Assembly (NCBI GenBank): GCA_009777005.1
Contig: WRMT01000008.1
Span: 1-21,882 of the forward strand
Length of the DNA stretch: 21,882 bases
Direction: 5' to 3'
Source: Methanobrevibacter sp.
Lineage (GTDB): Archaea; Methanobacteriota; Methanobacteria; Methanobacteriales; Methanobacteriaceae
Below the pieces are notes generated by a model. That model did no database searches and was not told where the DNA came from. It was given only the letters and a program-made list of their open reading frames with translations. Shown in pieces: positions 1-7,611 of this stretch; position 1 is the first letter of the stretch; each line of letters starts with the position of its first letter. The position numbers were made by a program, and so were the translations under genes.

Positions 1-248
1 ATGAAAATAAAGTTTTTAAGTAATGATAATTTTTAAAATTATTATATTAATTTATTTTATTGATTTAAAGAATTAAAATTTATATTTTATTAATCATGGT
101 AATATCCATTATTATTTTAAAAATTAAAAGAAATAAAAAATGATTTTTTAAAAATAAATTAATATTATTCTGATTATTAATTAAAATGTTTTCTTTAAAG
201 ACTATATTATTCTGATTATTAATTAAAATGTTTTCTTTAAAGACTATA
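1..248. mobile_element. Family 1 MITE-like element, left end outside window, with tandemly duplicated right end
   Basis: This is a non-coding repeat related to those at 7654-7867, 13526-13790 and 16684-16840. Shared blocks are a head with AAGTTTTTAAGTAATGATAA (from about 11) and a tail reading TTTCTTTAAAGACTATA. The tail end AGACTATA (199-206) is the inverse of the TATAGTCT that opens the copy at 16684. The last 42 bp of the element are present twice in perfect tandem (163-204 and 205-246). The left inverted repeat is cut off by the window edge. No coding potential is visible. Confidence 0.55.
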
Positions 249-253
249 TTATT
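163..253. repeat. Perfect 42-bp tandem duplication
   Basis: The unit starts TATTATTCTGATTATTAATT and ends TTTAAAGACTA. It occurs at 163-204 and 205-246 without a mismatch, then a 7-base start of a third copy follows (247-253). The lack of divergence suggests a recent duplication or ongoing slippage. It duplicates the right terminus of the family 1 element. Confidence 0.9.
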
Positions 254-404
254 TTGAATTATTGAAATTTTACTTATAAATAAAGATTATTTTTTTATAT
301 TTTGTCCCTAGAATTATATCACTATGATTATTGGTAATGAAAAAACTAGTTTTGAAGCACTATATTTGTGATTCTACCCTCACATTCATTAATGTTCAAT
401 TAAT
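249..404. other. Intergenic region downstream of recQ
   Basis: AT-rich DNA between the family 1 element and the recQ stop codon. I see no gene, no convincing terminator and no RNA-like GC-rich fold in it. Confidence 0.5.
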
Positions 405-2843
405 TCAATAATTTTCTTTTGAATTTGATAATTCTAATTTTATATTAAGTGTCTGGTCAATTAAGTTTATTTCTTCTTTAATATAGTTCATAACAAAATC
501 AATATATTTTTGTTTTTCTTTTATTATTTTAATTTCACTACTTATATTAAACTCTTTAAATGCATTTCTAGTATCTTGATTCTTTCCATGATGATTTTTT
601 TCGTTATTAGGTAAACTATTAAAAAGTTCCATTATTCTGATGTCTTCTTTGTTAATTTGAGAATTAATTGCTAATAAGTATTTGTCTCCCTCTTTCAATG
701 AACTTAATAATTCTGATTTTTTAGCTAGTAAGTTCGCACATGTCAAATAAAAAGGGTTTTCAATTTTTTTGCTTTCATTTTCTAAAACAAAATTTTTAAT
801 CTTTATCATTAAATCATTATCCATCAAATAACCTTCTTTATTAGGGATATTGTTTTCTTTAGTGATAGTTGATTGGGAGTGATAGGTATTACTAAGGTCA
901 TGTTCAGTTGAATCAAACTGGGACGTTTCTTTATTTTCAGTCTGTTTTTGTAGTTTTGTTTTTAAATCTTCTTTTCCTGTTTTTTCAGAGTCTTTAAAAT
1001 TTTCTTTTATTTGATTAATGAAAAAATCCCCATATTTTTCCATTTTTACTTTACCAACACCTGAAACTTCTAAAAATTCATTTTCAGAACAAGGAAATTT
1101 TTTACACATATCTTTTAAAGTAGAATCATGGAAAACCATGAAAGGAGGAATTTTTTCTTCTCTTGCAAGCTTTAATCTGAGTTTTCTTAATTTTTCAAAT
1201 AAAACATTGTCAATAGGATTATCTTGTGAAATTGAGGATTTATTTAATTTATTCAAACTTATGTCTTTATCTGGAGTTTGTTTTGTCTGATTTTCTACTT
1301 CATGAGTTTTTTCTTTACTTAGGGGTGCTTTTTCTTTAAATATGCTCAATTCATCCTTTGAAATCTTCATAGTTAGAGGTACTAAACCATTTAGAATATC
1401 TCCATAATTTTTCCATAGTTTAATTACAGGATACTTAGCACCGAAAATTCTTAGATATTTTTTATCAACTAAAAAATCCATGATTAAAGCTATTTCTTCT
1501 TTATTTTTATGATTTAATTTATTGAAAGAGGGGATTTTATCAAAAGAAAGATTTTTTATTTTTTTAGTATTACTCCCTTTTAAAACATCTACTACCATTC
1601 TCTTTCCAAAGCTTTTACCATTGGTTTCAAAATATTTTATAGCTGAAATAATGTGGTATGATTCATACTGAATATCTACTACTTCAAAATCACCAATACA
1701 ATTATAACAATTCTTACAATAATTATTTCCAGAATCTCCAAAATAATTTAGCATGTACTGTCTACAACATCCTCTTGTTGTACAGTATTCTTGCATCTTA
1801 TTTAATAAACCATAATTTTTCTTAATTACTTTTTCTTTTAATTTAGAATCTATATAATTTTCAGATTCAATTGTTTTTTCTATTAGAAATTTATTTATCA
1901 CTACATCTTGATAAGAATATAGTAAAATACATTTAGCTGGTGAACCATCTCTTCCAGCTCTACCTGCTTCTTGATAATAATTTTCCAAATTTTTGGGCAT
2001 GTTATAATGAATTACAAAGTTTACATTAGATTTATCTATGCCCATTCCAAAAGCATTAGTAGCTACCATAATCAATTTTTCATCTAAAATAAATGTTTCT
2101 TGATTATATTCACGTTCTGTTACATTTAAACCAGCGTGATAACGAGTTGCACTATATCCTTCATTAATTAATTTATTGCATACTTTTTCTACTGATTTAC
2201 GAGTAGTACAATAAATAATGCCAGAATTTCCTTTTTCTAAGCTCAATATTTTAAGAAGTTCTGTGAATTTGTCCTTTGTTTTTCGAACTTCAAAATACAA
2301 ATTTTTTCTATCATAACCAGTACTAACTACTGTATGATTTTTAAGACCAAGTTGTTCGACAATATCTTTTTCAACGTTTTCTGTAGCTGTTGCTGTAAAA
2401 GCAGATATGATGGGATTTCCTTTAATTTTAGATATGAAATTTTTGATTTTAAGATAAGAAGGTCGAAAATCATGACCCCATTGAGAAACACAATGTGCTT
2501 CATCAACAGCAACCATGCTTACATTATTTTCCTGAATAATCTCTAAAAAATCATCGGATTCTAATCTTTCAGGTGCAACATAAACAATTTTGTATTTACC
2601 TTCATTGATACCATTTATTACAGAATTATATTTGCTGTAAGATAGGGAAGAATTAATATAAGCAGAATCAATATCATTTGTTTTGAGAAGATTTACTTGA
2701 TCTTTCATCAAAGAAATAAGTGGCGAAATAACAATTGTAAGACCTTCGAAAATAATCCCTGGTAATTGGTAACATATAGACTTTCCTGATCCAGTAGGCA
2801 TTATACTCAAGACATTTTTACCAGATAAAATATTATTAATCAA
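405..2843 (-). CDS. recQ: RecQ-family ATP-dependent 3'-5' DNA helicase, 5' end unresolved
   Basis: This superfamily 2 helicase unwinds recombination and repair intermediates in the cytoplasm. Visible parts, numbered from the TTG at 2843: Walker A TGSGKS (17-22), DEAH box (114-117), SAFTATAT motif III (147-154), ATNAFGMGID (261-270), the QEAGRAGRDG arginine-finger motif (291-300), the RecQ zinc cysteines C354, C359/C360, C376, C379 and C382, a winged-helix region, and an HRDC domain at about 546-616. A Lys/Glu/Asn-rich linker and a C-terminal tail of about 190 residues carry no domain I recognise. The TTG start cannot be the functional one if the protein is active, because it drops the Q motif, which is encoded in frame just upstream (see 2844-3020). 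That upstream frame contains no ATG, GTG or TTG. Family identity is certain; whether the gene is intact is not. Confidence 0.93.
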   Translation of the reverse strand: MINNILSGKNVLSIMPTGSGKSICYQLPGIIFEGLTIVISPLISLMKDQVNLLKTNDIDSAYINSSLSYSKYNSVINGINEGKYKIVYVAPERLESDDFLEIIQENNVSMVAVDEAHCVSQWGHDFRPSYLKIKNFISKIKGNPIISAFTATATENVEKDIVEQLGLKNHTVVSTGYDRKNLYFEVRKTKDKFTELLKILSLEKGNSGIIYCTTRKSVEKVCNKLINEGYSATRYHAGLNVTEREYNQETFILDEKLIMVATNAFGMGIDKSNVNFVIHYNMPKNLENYYQEAGRAGRDGSPAKCILLYSYQDVVINKFLIEKTIESENYIDSKLKEKVIKKNYGLLNKMQEYCTTRGCCRQYMLNYFGDSGNNYCKNCYNCIGDFEVVDIQYESYHIISAIKYFETNGKSFGKRMVVDVLKGSNTKKIKNLSFDKIPSFNKLNHKNKEEIALIMDFLVDKKYLRIFGAKYPVIKLWKNYGDILNGLVPLTMKISKDELSIFKEKAPLSKEKTHEVENQTKQTPDKDISLNKLNKSSISQDNPIDNVLFEKLRKLRLKLAREEKIPPFMVFHDSTLKDMCKKFPCSENEFLEVSGVGKVKMEKYGDFFINQIKENFKDSEKTGKEDLKTKLQKQTENKETSQFDSTEHDLSNTYHSQSTITKENNIPNKEGYLMDNDLMIKIKNFVLENESKKIENPFYLTCANLLAKKSELLSSLKEGDKYLLAINSQINKEDIRIMELFNSLPNNEKNHHGKNQDTRNAFKEFNISSEIKIIKEKQKYIDFVMNYIKEEINLIDQTLNIKLELSNSKENY

Positions 2844-3020
2844 TTCTTCTTGACCTGGTAAAAACTCGTCATAACCAAAGTATTTCTTTAAAAGTGTTTT
2901 ACTTTCTACATTATCCTTTGAATATTTTTTTAACTCTATAATACCACCTACTTCAAAATCAGATTCTTTCTCAATAAACTCCTGCCATTTATATTGATAA
3001 AAAAAATGTTTGTAAATGAT
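2844..3020 (-). other. In-frame 5' extension of recQ carrying the Q motif but no start codon
   Basis: The recQ frame stays open from 2843 up to a TAA at 3021-3023. It encodes LLKKYFGYDEFLPGQEE directly before the annotated start. This is the RecQ motif 0 / Q motif (GYDEFxPGQ), so the segment is coding by homology. No ATG, GTG or TTG codon exists in these 59 codons. The frame closes almost exactly where the decayed family 2 element begins (3022). The simplest inference is that the true start was lost when that element arrived or decayed, which would leave a pseudogene or a gene using a rare start. A sequencing error is also possible. Confidence 0.75.
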
Positions 3021-3021
3021 T

Positions 3022-3240
3022 TATATTATTTTGTAAAATTATTTTTTTTTCATTGCCAATATAATTATTGGAATTTTTAAGATTTGTAATTTTACAAAAT
3101 TAATTAATAAACAATTGTTATTTATTTTCTTTTATTAAAAATACTATAGAAACTTTTGAATAAATTTACACATACGGTATTCTAAAGATTTTGTGCAGAA
3201 CCGAGATTTTTTTAAAAATAAATTTACAAAATATTATACA
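3022..3240. mobile_element. Decayed family 2 MITE-like element upstream of recQ
   Basis: The ends are inverted relative to each other: TATATTATTTTGTAAAATTA at 3022-3041 against the reverse complement of 3220-3240, which reads TATAATATTTTGTAAATTTA with one base offset. Internal stretches such as ATTATTGGAATTTTTAAGA match the family 2 copies at 4597-4861 and 20499-20772. It is shorter (about 219 bp) and more diverged than those two. No transposase is encoded. Confidence 0.55.
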
Positions 3241-3505
3241 TGGTTTAAATCATTAAAATTATTTAAATTAAATTCAAAAGAATTATATTAATTATTTAAC
3301 TTGTATTATATAATAAAATTTTTAAAAATGATTATAAGGTATAATATTAATGTTAAATTCATTTTTAATAAATTATTTTATTCATTTACAATATACAAAA
3401 TACATATCATTTTTTTTTAAAACCATTCAAAAACAATACAAAATAATTTTTAAGATTTAACCAATTGGCTTTACAGTAGCTAATTAATTTGTTATTTTGA
3501 AGGAA
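3241..3505. other. Intergenic region between rsmA and the decayed element
   Basis: About 265 bp of AT-rich DNA downstream of rsmA. No open frame, RNA-like fold or clear oligo-T terminator on the minus strand is visible. A promoter for recQ would be expected here or inside the element, but I cannot single out a TATA box. Confidence 0.4.
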
Positions 3506-4567
3506 TCAACTGATTTTTATAATGGGTTTCAAATAATTAGCTATTTTTAATATTTCTTCTGGTGAAGTAGCTATTGTTCTTTTCATTAAAAAAAAGTCTA
3601 ATTTTTTATTTTGTGCCATGAATTCGTTTAAAAGTTGTCTTATTTCTTTTTTATCATAATATCCCAGAATATGTCTGGAATCAATTAAAGCATTTTTTAT
3701 TTTTTTATTTTTATGTTGAAATAGTGCTTTACAAATAATGGAGTATTCTTTGCTAAGCCCATCAATAGCTATTTTTTTACTTGAAGAATTTTTTTCAATG
3801 TTATATTCCCTATTATACTCCTTATTTTTTTCATTACTAAATCCATTGTTTTTGTCATTGTTTAGATTATTTTCTATACTCTTGTTTTTTAATGGTGTTA
3901 ATTTAACAATTGATGAGGTAACTTTTGGTTTTGGAATAAATGATTCAGGTGAAACACTATCTAAAAATTCAACATTTCCTTTAAAATGTAACATTGCCGA
4001 AAGCCTTGAATAATTTTTACTTCCAACTTTAGCTACCATTCGATCAGCAAATTCTTTTTGATACATTAAAATAGCTAAATCAAAATCATATTCTAAAAAC
4101 TTAAAGGTTATTGGAGAAGATATTTGATAAGGTAAATTTGAAATAATCTTGTTGAAATAGGGAAAGTCTATTTTTAATGCATCTTTATTTATTAATTCTA
4201 CATTTTCGATAGATTCTTCTTCTAATCTATGTTTTAAGATTTTAAAAATAGCTATATCTTGTTCAATAGCTACTACTTTTTTAACCTTTTTAGCTATTTC
4301 AAGAGTTAATGTTCCTATTCCAGGACCTATTTCTAAAACAACATCATCAAAGTTTAAATTTCCAAAATTAATAATTTTTTTTCTTTTAAAATCATCAATG
4401 AGATAATTTTGACCTAAATTTTTTTTTAATTGAATTTTATTATTTTGAAGTATTTTTTTCGTTTGCTTAGCTAAAGATAAATAGCCATTGTTTTCTTTTG
4501 ATGTGGGGTATGAATAGCTATTGTTTTCTTTTGATGGATTGTATGTCTTTTTTTGGTAGGGTTTCAA
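3506..4567 (-). CDS. rsmA: RsmA/KsgA 16S rRNA dimethyladenosine transferase with low-complexity insert
   Basis: The enzyme dimethylates two adjacent adenines in the 3' terminal hairpin of 16S rRNA using S-adenosylmethionine, late in small-subunit assembly. The family start LKKNLGQNYLID is at 48-58, the SAM motif I EIGPGIGTLT at 79-88, the catalytic motif NLPYQIS at 144-150, and the substrate-side block FIPKPKVTSSIV at 210-221. At 353 residues it is much longer than the usual 270-290. Two additions explain this: an N-terminal extension with an 11-residue duplication (SKENNSYSYPT then SKENNGY, a 33-bp DNA repeat), and an Asn/Lys/Glu-rich insert at about 226-272. The only start is TTG at 4567, supported by GAAGTGATC just upstream. 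DUF655 normally sits next to this gene; here an ATPase gene separates them. A family 2 element begins 30 bp upstream. Confidence 0.95.
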   Translation of the reverse strand: MKPYQKKTYNPSKENNSYSYPTSKENNGYLSLAKQTKKILQNNKIQLKKNLGQNYLIDDFKRKKIINFGNLNFDDVVLEIGPGIGTLTLEIAKKVKKVVAIEQDIAIFKILKHRLEEESIENVELINKDALKIDFPYFNKIISNLPYQISSPITFKFLEYDFDLAILMYQKEFADRMVAKVGSKNYSRLSAMLHFKGNVEFLDSVSPESFIPKPKVTSSIVKLTPLKNKSIENNLNNDKNNGFSNEKNKEYNREYNIEKNSSSKKIAIDGLSKEYSIICKALFQHKNKKIKNALIDSRHILGYYDKKEIRQLLNEFMAQNKKLDFFLMKRTIATSPEEILKIANYLKPIIKIS

Positions 4568-4569
4568 AA

Positions 4570-4578
4570 GATCACTTC
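4570..4578 (-). promoter_or_regulatory. Ribosome binding site fixing the rsmA TTG start
   Basis: On the minus strand GAAGTGATC lies two bases before the TTG at 4567. It matches eight of nine bases of GGAGTGATC/GGAGGTGATC-type sites complementary to the archaeal 16S 3' end. No ATG, GTG or other TTG is available in frame, so this site supports the TTG as a real start. Confidence 0.6.
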
Positions 4579-4596
4579 GAATAAAAAAAAGTAATG

Positions 4597-4861
4597 TATA
4601 GTGGATTGCAAAATTAATTTAATTTTATTAAATAAATTATTGGAATCTTAAAAATTTATAATTTTATTTAAATAAATTTATTTAATAAAATAATGATCAA
4701 TATAATTTATTTTTATAAAAAATATTATTAAAAATATAAATATTAAAATTAAATCGATTATAAAAAATTATAGCATGTTTCAACATTTTTACATATTTTT
4801 AAAAGACCAATATTTTTTCAAAATTTAGATTTTCACGAAAATAAATTTACAAATCACTATA
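4597..4861. mobile_element. Family 2 MITE-like element, copy A (265 bp)
   Basis: The left end TATAGTGGATTGCAAAATTA (4597-4616) pairs with the reverse complement of the right end, TATAGTGATTTGTAAATTTA (4842-4861). TA dinucleotides flank an inner TAGTG..CACTA, consistent with TA target duplication as in IS630/mariner-type transposition. Over its length it is roughly 90% identical by eye to copy B at 20499-20772. It has no open frame of note, so it would need a transposase from elsewhere. It sits immediately upstream of rsmA. Confidence 0.8.
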
Positions 4862-4920
4862 ATCTCCATTAATAGCCATGGAAGAAATTTCAAGTTAGTT
4901 GTTGTGTTTATTTGTGTATA

Positions 4921-6516
4921 TTAACTATTTTTTTTTTTTTTTAATGGTTCTAGTTGTGATTTTACTTTACGGTCTCCAAAGGCTACTGCTAAAAGTATTA
5001 CATCATAATTTAAATATGGTTTATAATATTCATAGTCTTTTATTTGATTCATGGCTTCAGAAGTTAAATCGTTTAATGGTGTATTTAAACTGTATTTTAA
5101 TTCACATACAATAACTAGATTATTTTTTTTAATTACAACATCCAGTGTTCTTTTAGAATGACTTACTTCTCCTATAGCGAAAAAACCTATTAAGTTAAGC
5201 ATAGCTAAAAATAAGATGTGATAATTTGCTTCCCTAATCTCTTTTTTAATTTTACCATAAATTACTGAGGGAATAGTAGCTATTAAAGTATCTAATGCTT
5301 CTTGTAAAAGTTTATTGTCTAAAGTAGCTATAGCTTGGGAAATCTTTTTTTCCAAAGTGTTAATCTGATTTGGTTTTCCTCTAGAAATTTTTTTAATAAT
5401 TGAAGTGAATAATGAAACATGCACTTCTCGGTTAGGAATAGCTAAATCATAAGATGGAAGCTCACCTACAATGATATTTTGACTTTTAACAGTTAAATAA
5501 CCAGTTTGCAATAACAAAGCAGAAAAATCAATATTTTCCAAATCAAAACTTGGAAACCCTCCTTCAATAGCTATACTTTCCTTAAATAAGATATCAGCAT
5601 CCAGAGGATTATTCTCAATAAAATCCATTAAAAGTGATGGTGTACCTGTTTCATACCAATAATTTTCAAAAATTCCTTTTTTAAATAATGATATAATAGA
5701 ATGAGGGTTGTATAAACGATTTTCACCATCCCAAGAATAGCCATTATACCAATCTTTAATTAAAAACAATAACTTTTCACAACTAATGCTTTGATCTTTA
5801 CTAAACTTTTCAATATATGCAGAATAGCAATTTTCTAATTCTTCTTGAGTGTAACCACAAATAGTTGAAAAATTAGAATCCATACTAATATCATATAGAT
5901 TATTTAAACCTGAAAATATAGAAGTCTTAGAAAATTTAGAAACACCAGTTAAGAATATAAATCTCAAATATTCATCACTAGCTTTTAAAACTTTATAAAA
6001 ATCACTTAAAACGTCTCGATTTTGCTTAGCTATTTCCATGTTTTTCATACAATCAATAATAGCCATGTCATATTCATCAACTAGAACCACGACTTTTTTA
6101 CCAGTTTTTTCATATAATTTTTCAATTAATTCACTAAATTTTGGATTTAAAAACCTTTTCTTTAGGATAATATCATATTCCTCGGCAATCCCAATAATAA
6201 CATCTTCAAGAGATAGTTTCAATGTTTCAGGACGTTCATGAGCAATTTTTCCAAAATCTAAATGGATTACAGGATGTTTTTCACTCCAATCCCATTTGTC
6301 GTAAATATAAAGACTTTTAAAAAGTTCTTTATTTCCGTTAAATAGTTCTTTTAAAGTACTGACTAGTAATGATTTTCCAAATCTTCTGGGTCTAGATAAA
6401 AAATAAGTTTTACCCTGGTTAATCATTTCATAGATAGTTTTTGTCTTATCTACATAGATATAATTGTCTTCAATTATTTCTGAGAAAGTTGATATCCCAA
6501 GAGCTAATTTTTTCAT
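4921..6516 (-). CDS. AAA-ATPase-like protein with C-terminal PD-(D/E)XK nuclease-like domain
   Basis: This 531-residue protein belongs to the AAA-ATPase-like / DUF1703 family, an expanded accessory family in Methanobrevibacter and many gut bacteria whose role is not established. The N-terminal ISTFSEIIEDNYIYVDKT and P-loop SRPRRFGKSLL (41-51) are typical. Walker B is VVVLVDEYD (142-150), followed by FIFLTGVSKFSKTSIFSGLNN (187-207). The C-terminal nuclease-like domain shows GEV (449-451), RTLDV (456-460, likely catalytic D459) and VCELKYS (470-476, E472 and K474). The start ATG at 6516 has AGGATG seven bases upstream. A run of 15 A on the coding strand encodes the terminal lysines and is prone to slippage, although only the last residues would change. 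It interrupts the DUF655-rsmA pairing expected in archaea, so it is probably acquired cargo. Confidence 0.9.
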   Translation of the reverse strand: MKKLALGISTFSEIIEDNYIYVDKTKTIYEMINQGKTYFLSRPRRFGKSLLVSTLKELFNGNKELFKSLYIYDKWDWSEKHPVIHLDFGKIAHERPETLKLSLEDVIIGIAEEYDIILKKRFLNPKFSELIEKLYEKTGKKVVVLVDEYDMAIIDCMKNMEIAKQNRDVLSDFYKVLKASDEYLRFIFLTGVSKFSKTSIFSGLNNLYDISMDSNFSTICGYTQEELENCYSAYIEKFSKDQSISCEKLLFLIKDWYNGYSWDGENRLYNPHSIISLFKKGIFENYWYETGTPSLLMDFIENNPLDADILFKESIAIEGGFPSFDLENIDFSALLLQTGYLTVKSQNIIVGELPSYDLAIPNREVHVSLFTSIIKKISRGKPNQINTLEKKISQAIATLDNKLLQEALDTLIATIPSVIYGKIKKEIREANYHILFLAMLNLIGFFAIGEVSHSKRTLDVVIKKNNLVIVCELKYSLNTPLNDLTSEAMNQIKDYEYYKPYLNYDVILLAVAFGDRKVKSQLEPLKKKKNS

Positions 6517-6865
6517 AAAAAAACATCCTAGTTATTTTTATATAATACTTGTTTATTTTTTAAATTATAAAAAGTTCTATGATATTTTTCTCAATTTTAA
6601 AATAACTAAAAAGAGGAAAGGAAAATTTAAAAAAAACCTATTTTAAATTTAAAATTATAGGTTATTACAGACTTCTTTCGTTAAAATCAGTATTCATTAA
6701 TAAATAAAATTAGATTTTTGGAAAATTATTTGATAATTAATATAATTATTAATAATTAATATTTTTTATAAAAATAAAATAGGAAAAATGAGGATAAGAA
6801 AATTTTAGTATAAACTAATTAACTTTAAAGGTTAATTTTTAAAAATAAAATGAAAAAAATAAAAT
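6517..6865. other. Intergenic region between DUF655 gene and ATPase gene
   Basis: About 350 bp of AT-rich DNA. The one clear structure is the palindrome TTAACTTTAAAGGTTAA at 6819-6835, followed on the plus strand by five T. As no plus-strand gene ends here, it is not an obvious terminator. It lies some 30 bp past the DUF655 stop, so it could mark the 3' end of that transcript. Confidence 0.4.
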
Positions 6866-7489
6866 TCAATCTCTTCTATTTCTTTGATAGTTTCCTCTTC
6901 TTCGATGTCTATTATTTCTACTACGAGGAACATGGGTAAAAACACGATATTTATTCTTACCTCTTTTTTCTTTTGTAGTATCTAACTCTTGTCTTACTTT
7001 TTTTACAAGAATGTTAACAGGATCAGAGAGTAAGGGAACTCTTTTGTTAATATCTTCAAAGCTTTCAAAAGGTTTTTCTTTTCTTGCTTCTAGAATGCCC
7101 CACATATGTTTCTTACCAATCCCGGGTAAAAGTTCTAATTTGTGTAATCTAGTGTTTAATGATTCTGATTCATTGAAAAATTCCACAAATTTGTCTTCAT
7201 GAGCTAATATTATCTCTTCAATAACATGATCCAGTTCTACTCTGCTTGTTGCAGTTAAATTTTCAAAATCAAGTTTTCCCTTTACTCTGTTAATTTTGTC
7301 TCTTTTCCCAGCACCAATATATACATTTTCATGTATTTCGATATCAACATTGTCTTTAGGAGTTAACTCTAACAAAGTAAAGTTTTCCGTACCAATAGCC
7401 TGAGCAATAGGTTTTCTTTTAAATGTAGACATATCTTCTTTAACATATCCTAAAGGCAGATAGTCTAATATCACAGCATTATCTTCCAT
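6866..7489 (-). CDS. DUF655 family protein with helix-hairpin-helix and basic tail
   Basis: This conserved archaeal protein of 207 residues has no proven function but is regularly encoded between RNA polymerase subunit F and RsmA, so a nucleic-acid role in ribosome or RNA metabolism is inferred. The N-terminal part (about 5-105) is the DUF655 core. A helix-hairpin-helix follows at about 112-152 with LLPGIGKKHMW (120-130). The C-terminus (about 172-207) is strongly basic with arginine clusters (RSRNNRHRRRGN), which suggests RNA or DNA binding. The ATG at 7489 is preceded by GTTGTGATTA, a GTGAT-type ribosome binding site. A 425-bp gap now separates it from rpoF, filled by a family 1 element and direct repeats. 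Confidence 0.9.
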   Translation of the reverse strand: MEDNAVILDYLPLGYVKEDMSTFKRKPIAQAIGTENFTLLELTPKDNVDIEIHENVYIGAGKRDKINRVKGKLDFENLTATSRVELDHVIEEIILAHEDKFVEFFNESESLNTRLHKLELLPGIGKKHMWGILEARKEKPFESFEDINKRVPLLSDPVNILVKKVRQELDTTKEKRGKNKYRVFTHVPRSRNNRHRRRGNYQRNRRD

Positions 7490-7611
7490 TTAATCACAAC
7501 ATGGAGTACAGATTCGAACTGTTCACTTTTTATAATTTTCAACGATTTAATATTTATTATGTAATAAATATGCTTTATTTTTATCTATTATTATATATTA
7601 TTATTAAATTA
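7490..7611. other. Leader region of the DUF655 gene
   Basis: Very AT-rich DNA upstream of the DUF655 start. The only non-AT-rich piece is 7500-7530, which on the minus strand can form a T-arm-like hairpin ACAG-TTCGAAT-CTGT. No tRNA body surrounds it. Confidence 0.35.

Noticed and set aside
163..246. Short direct repeats that could suggest a CRISPR array, here and at 13583, 16581 and 17543
   Set aside because: The units are directly adjacent without unique spacers, have only two to four copies, and no cas genes are present. They are tandem duplications.
6819..6840. Palindrome followed by T5 as a plus-strand terminator
   Set aside because: No plus-strand gene ends nearby. It is kept only as an unexplained structure in the gap.
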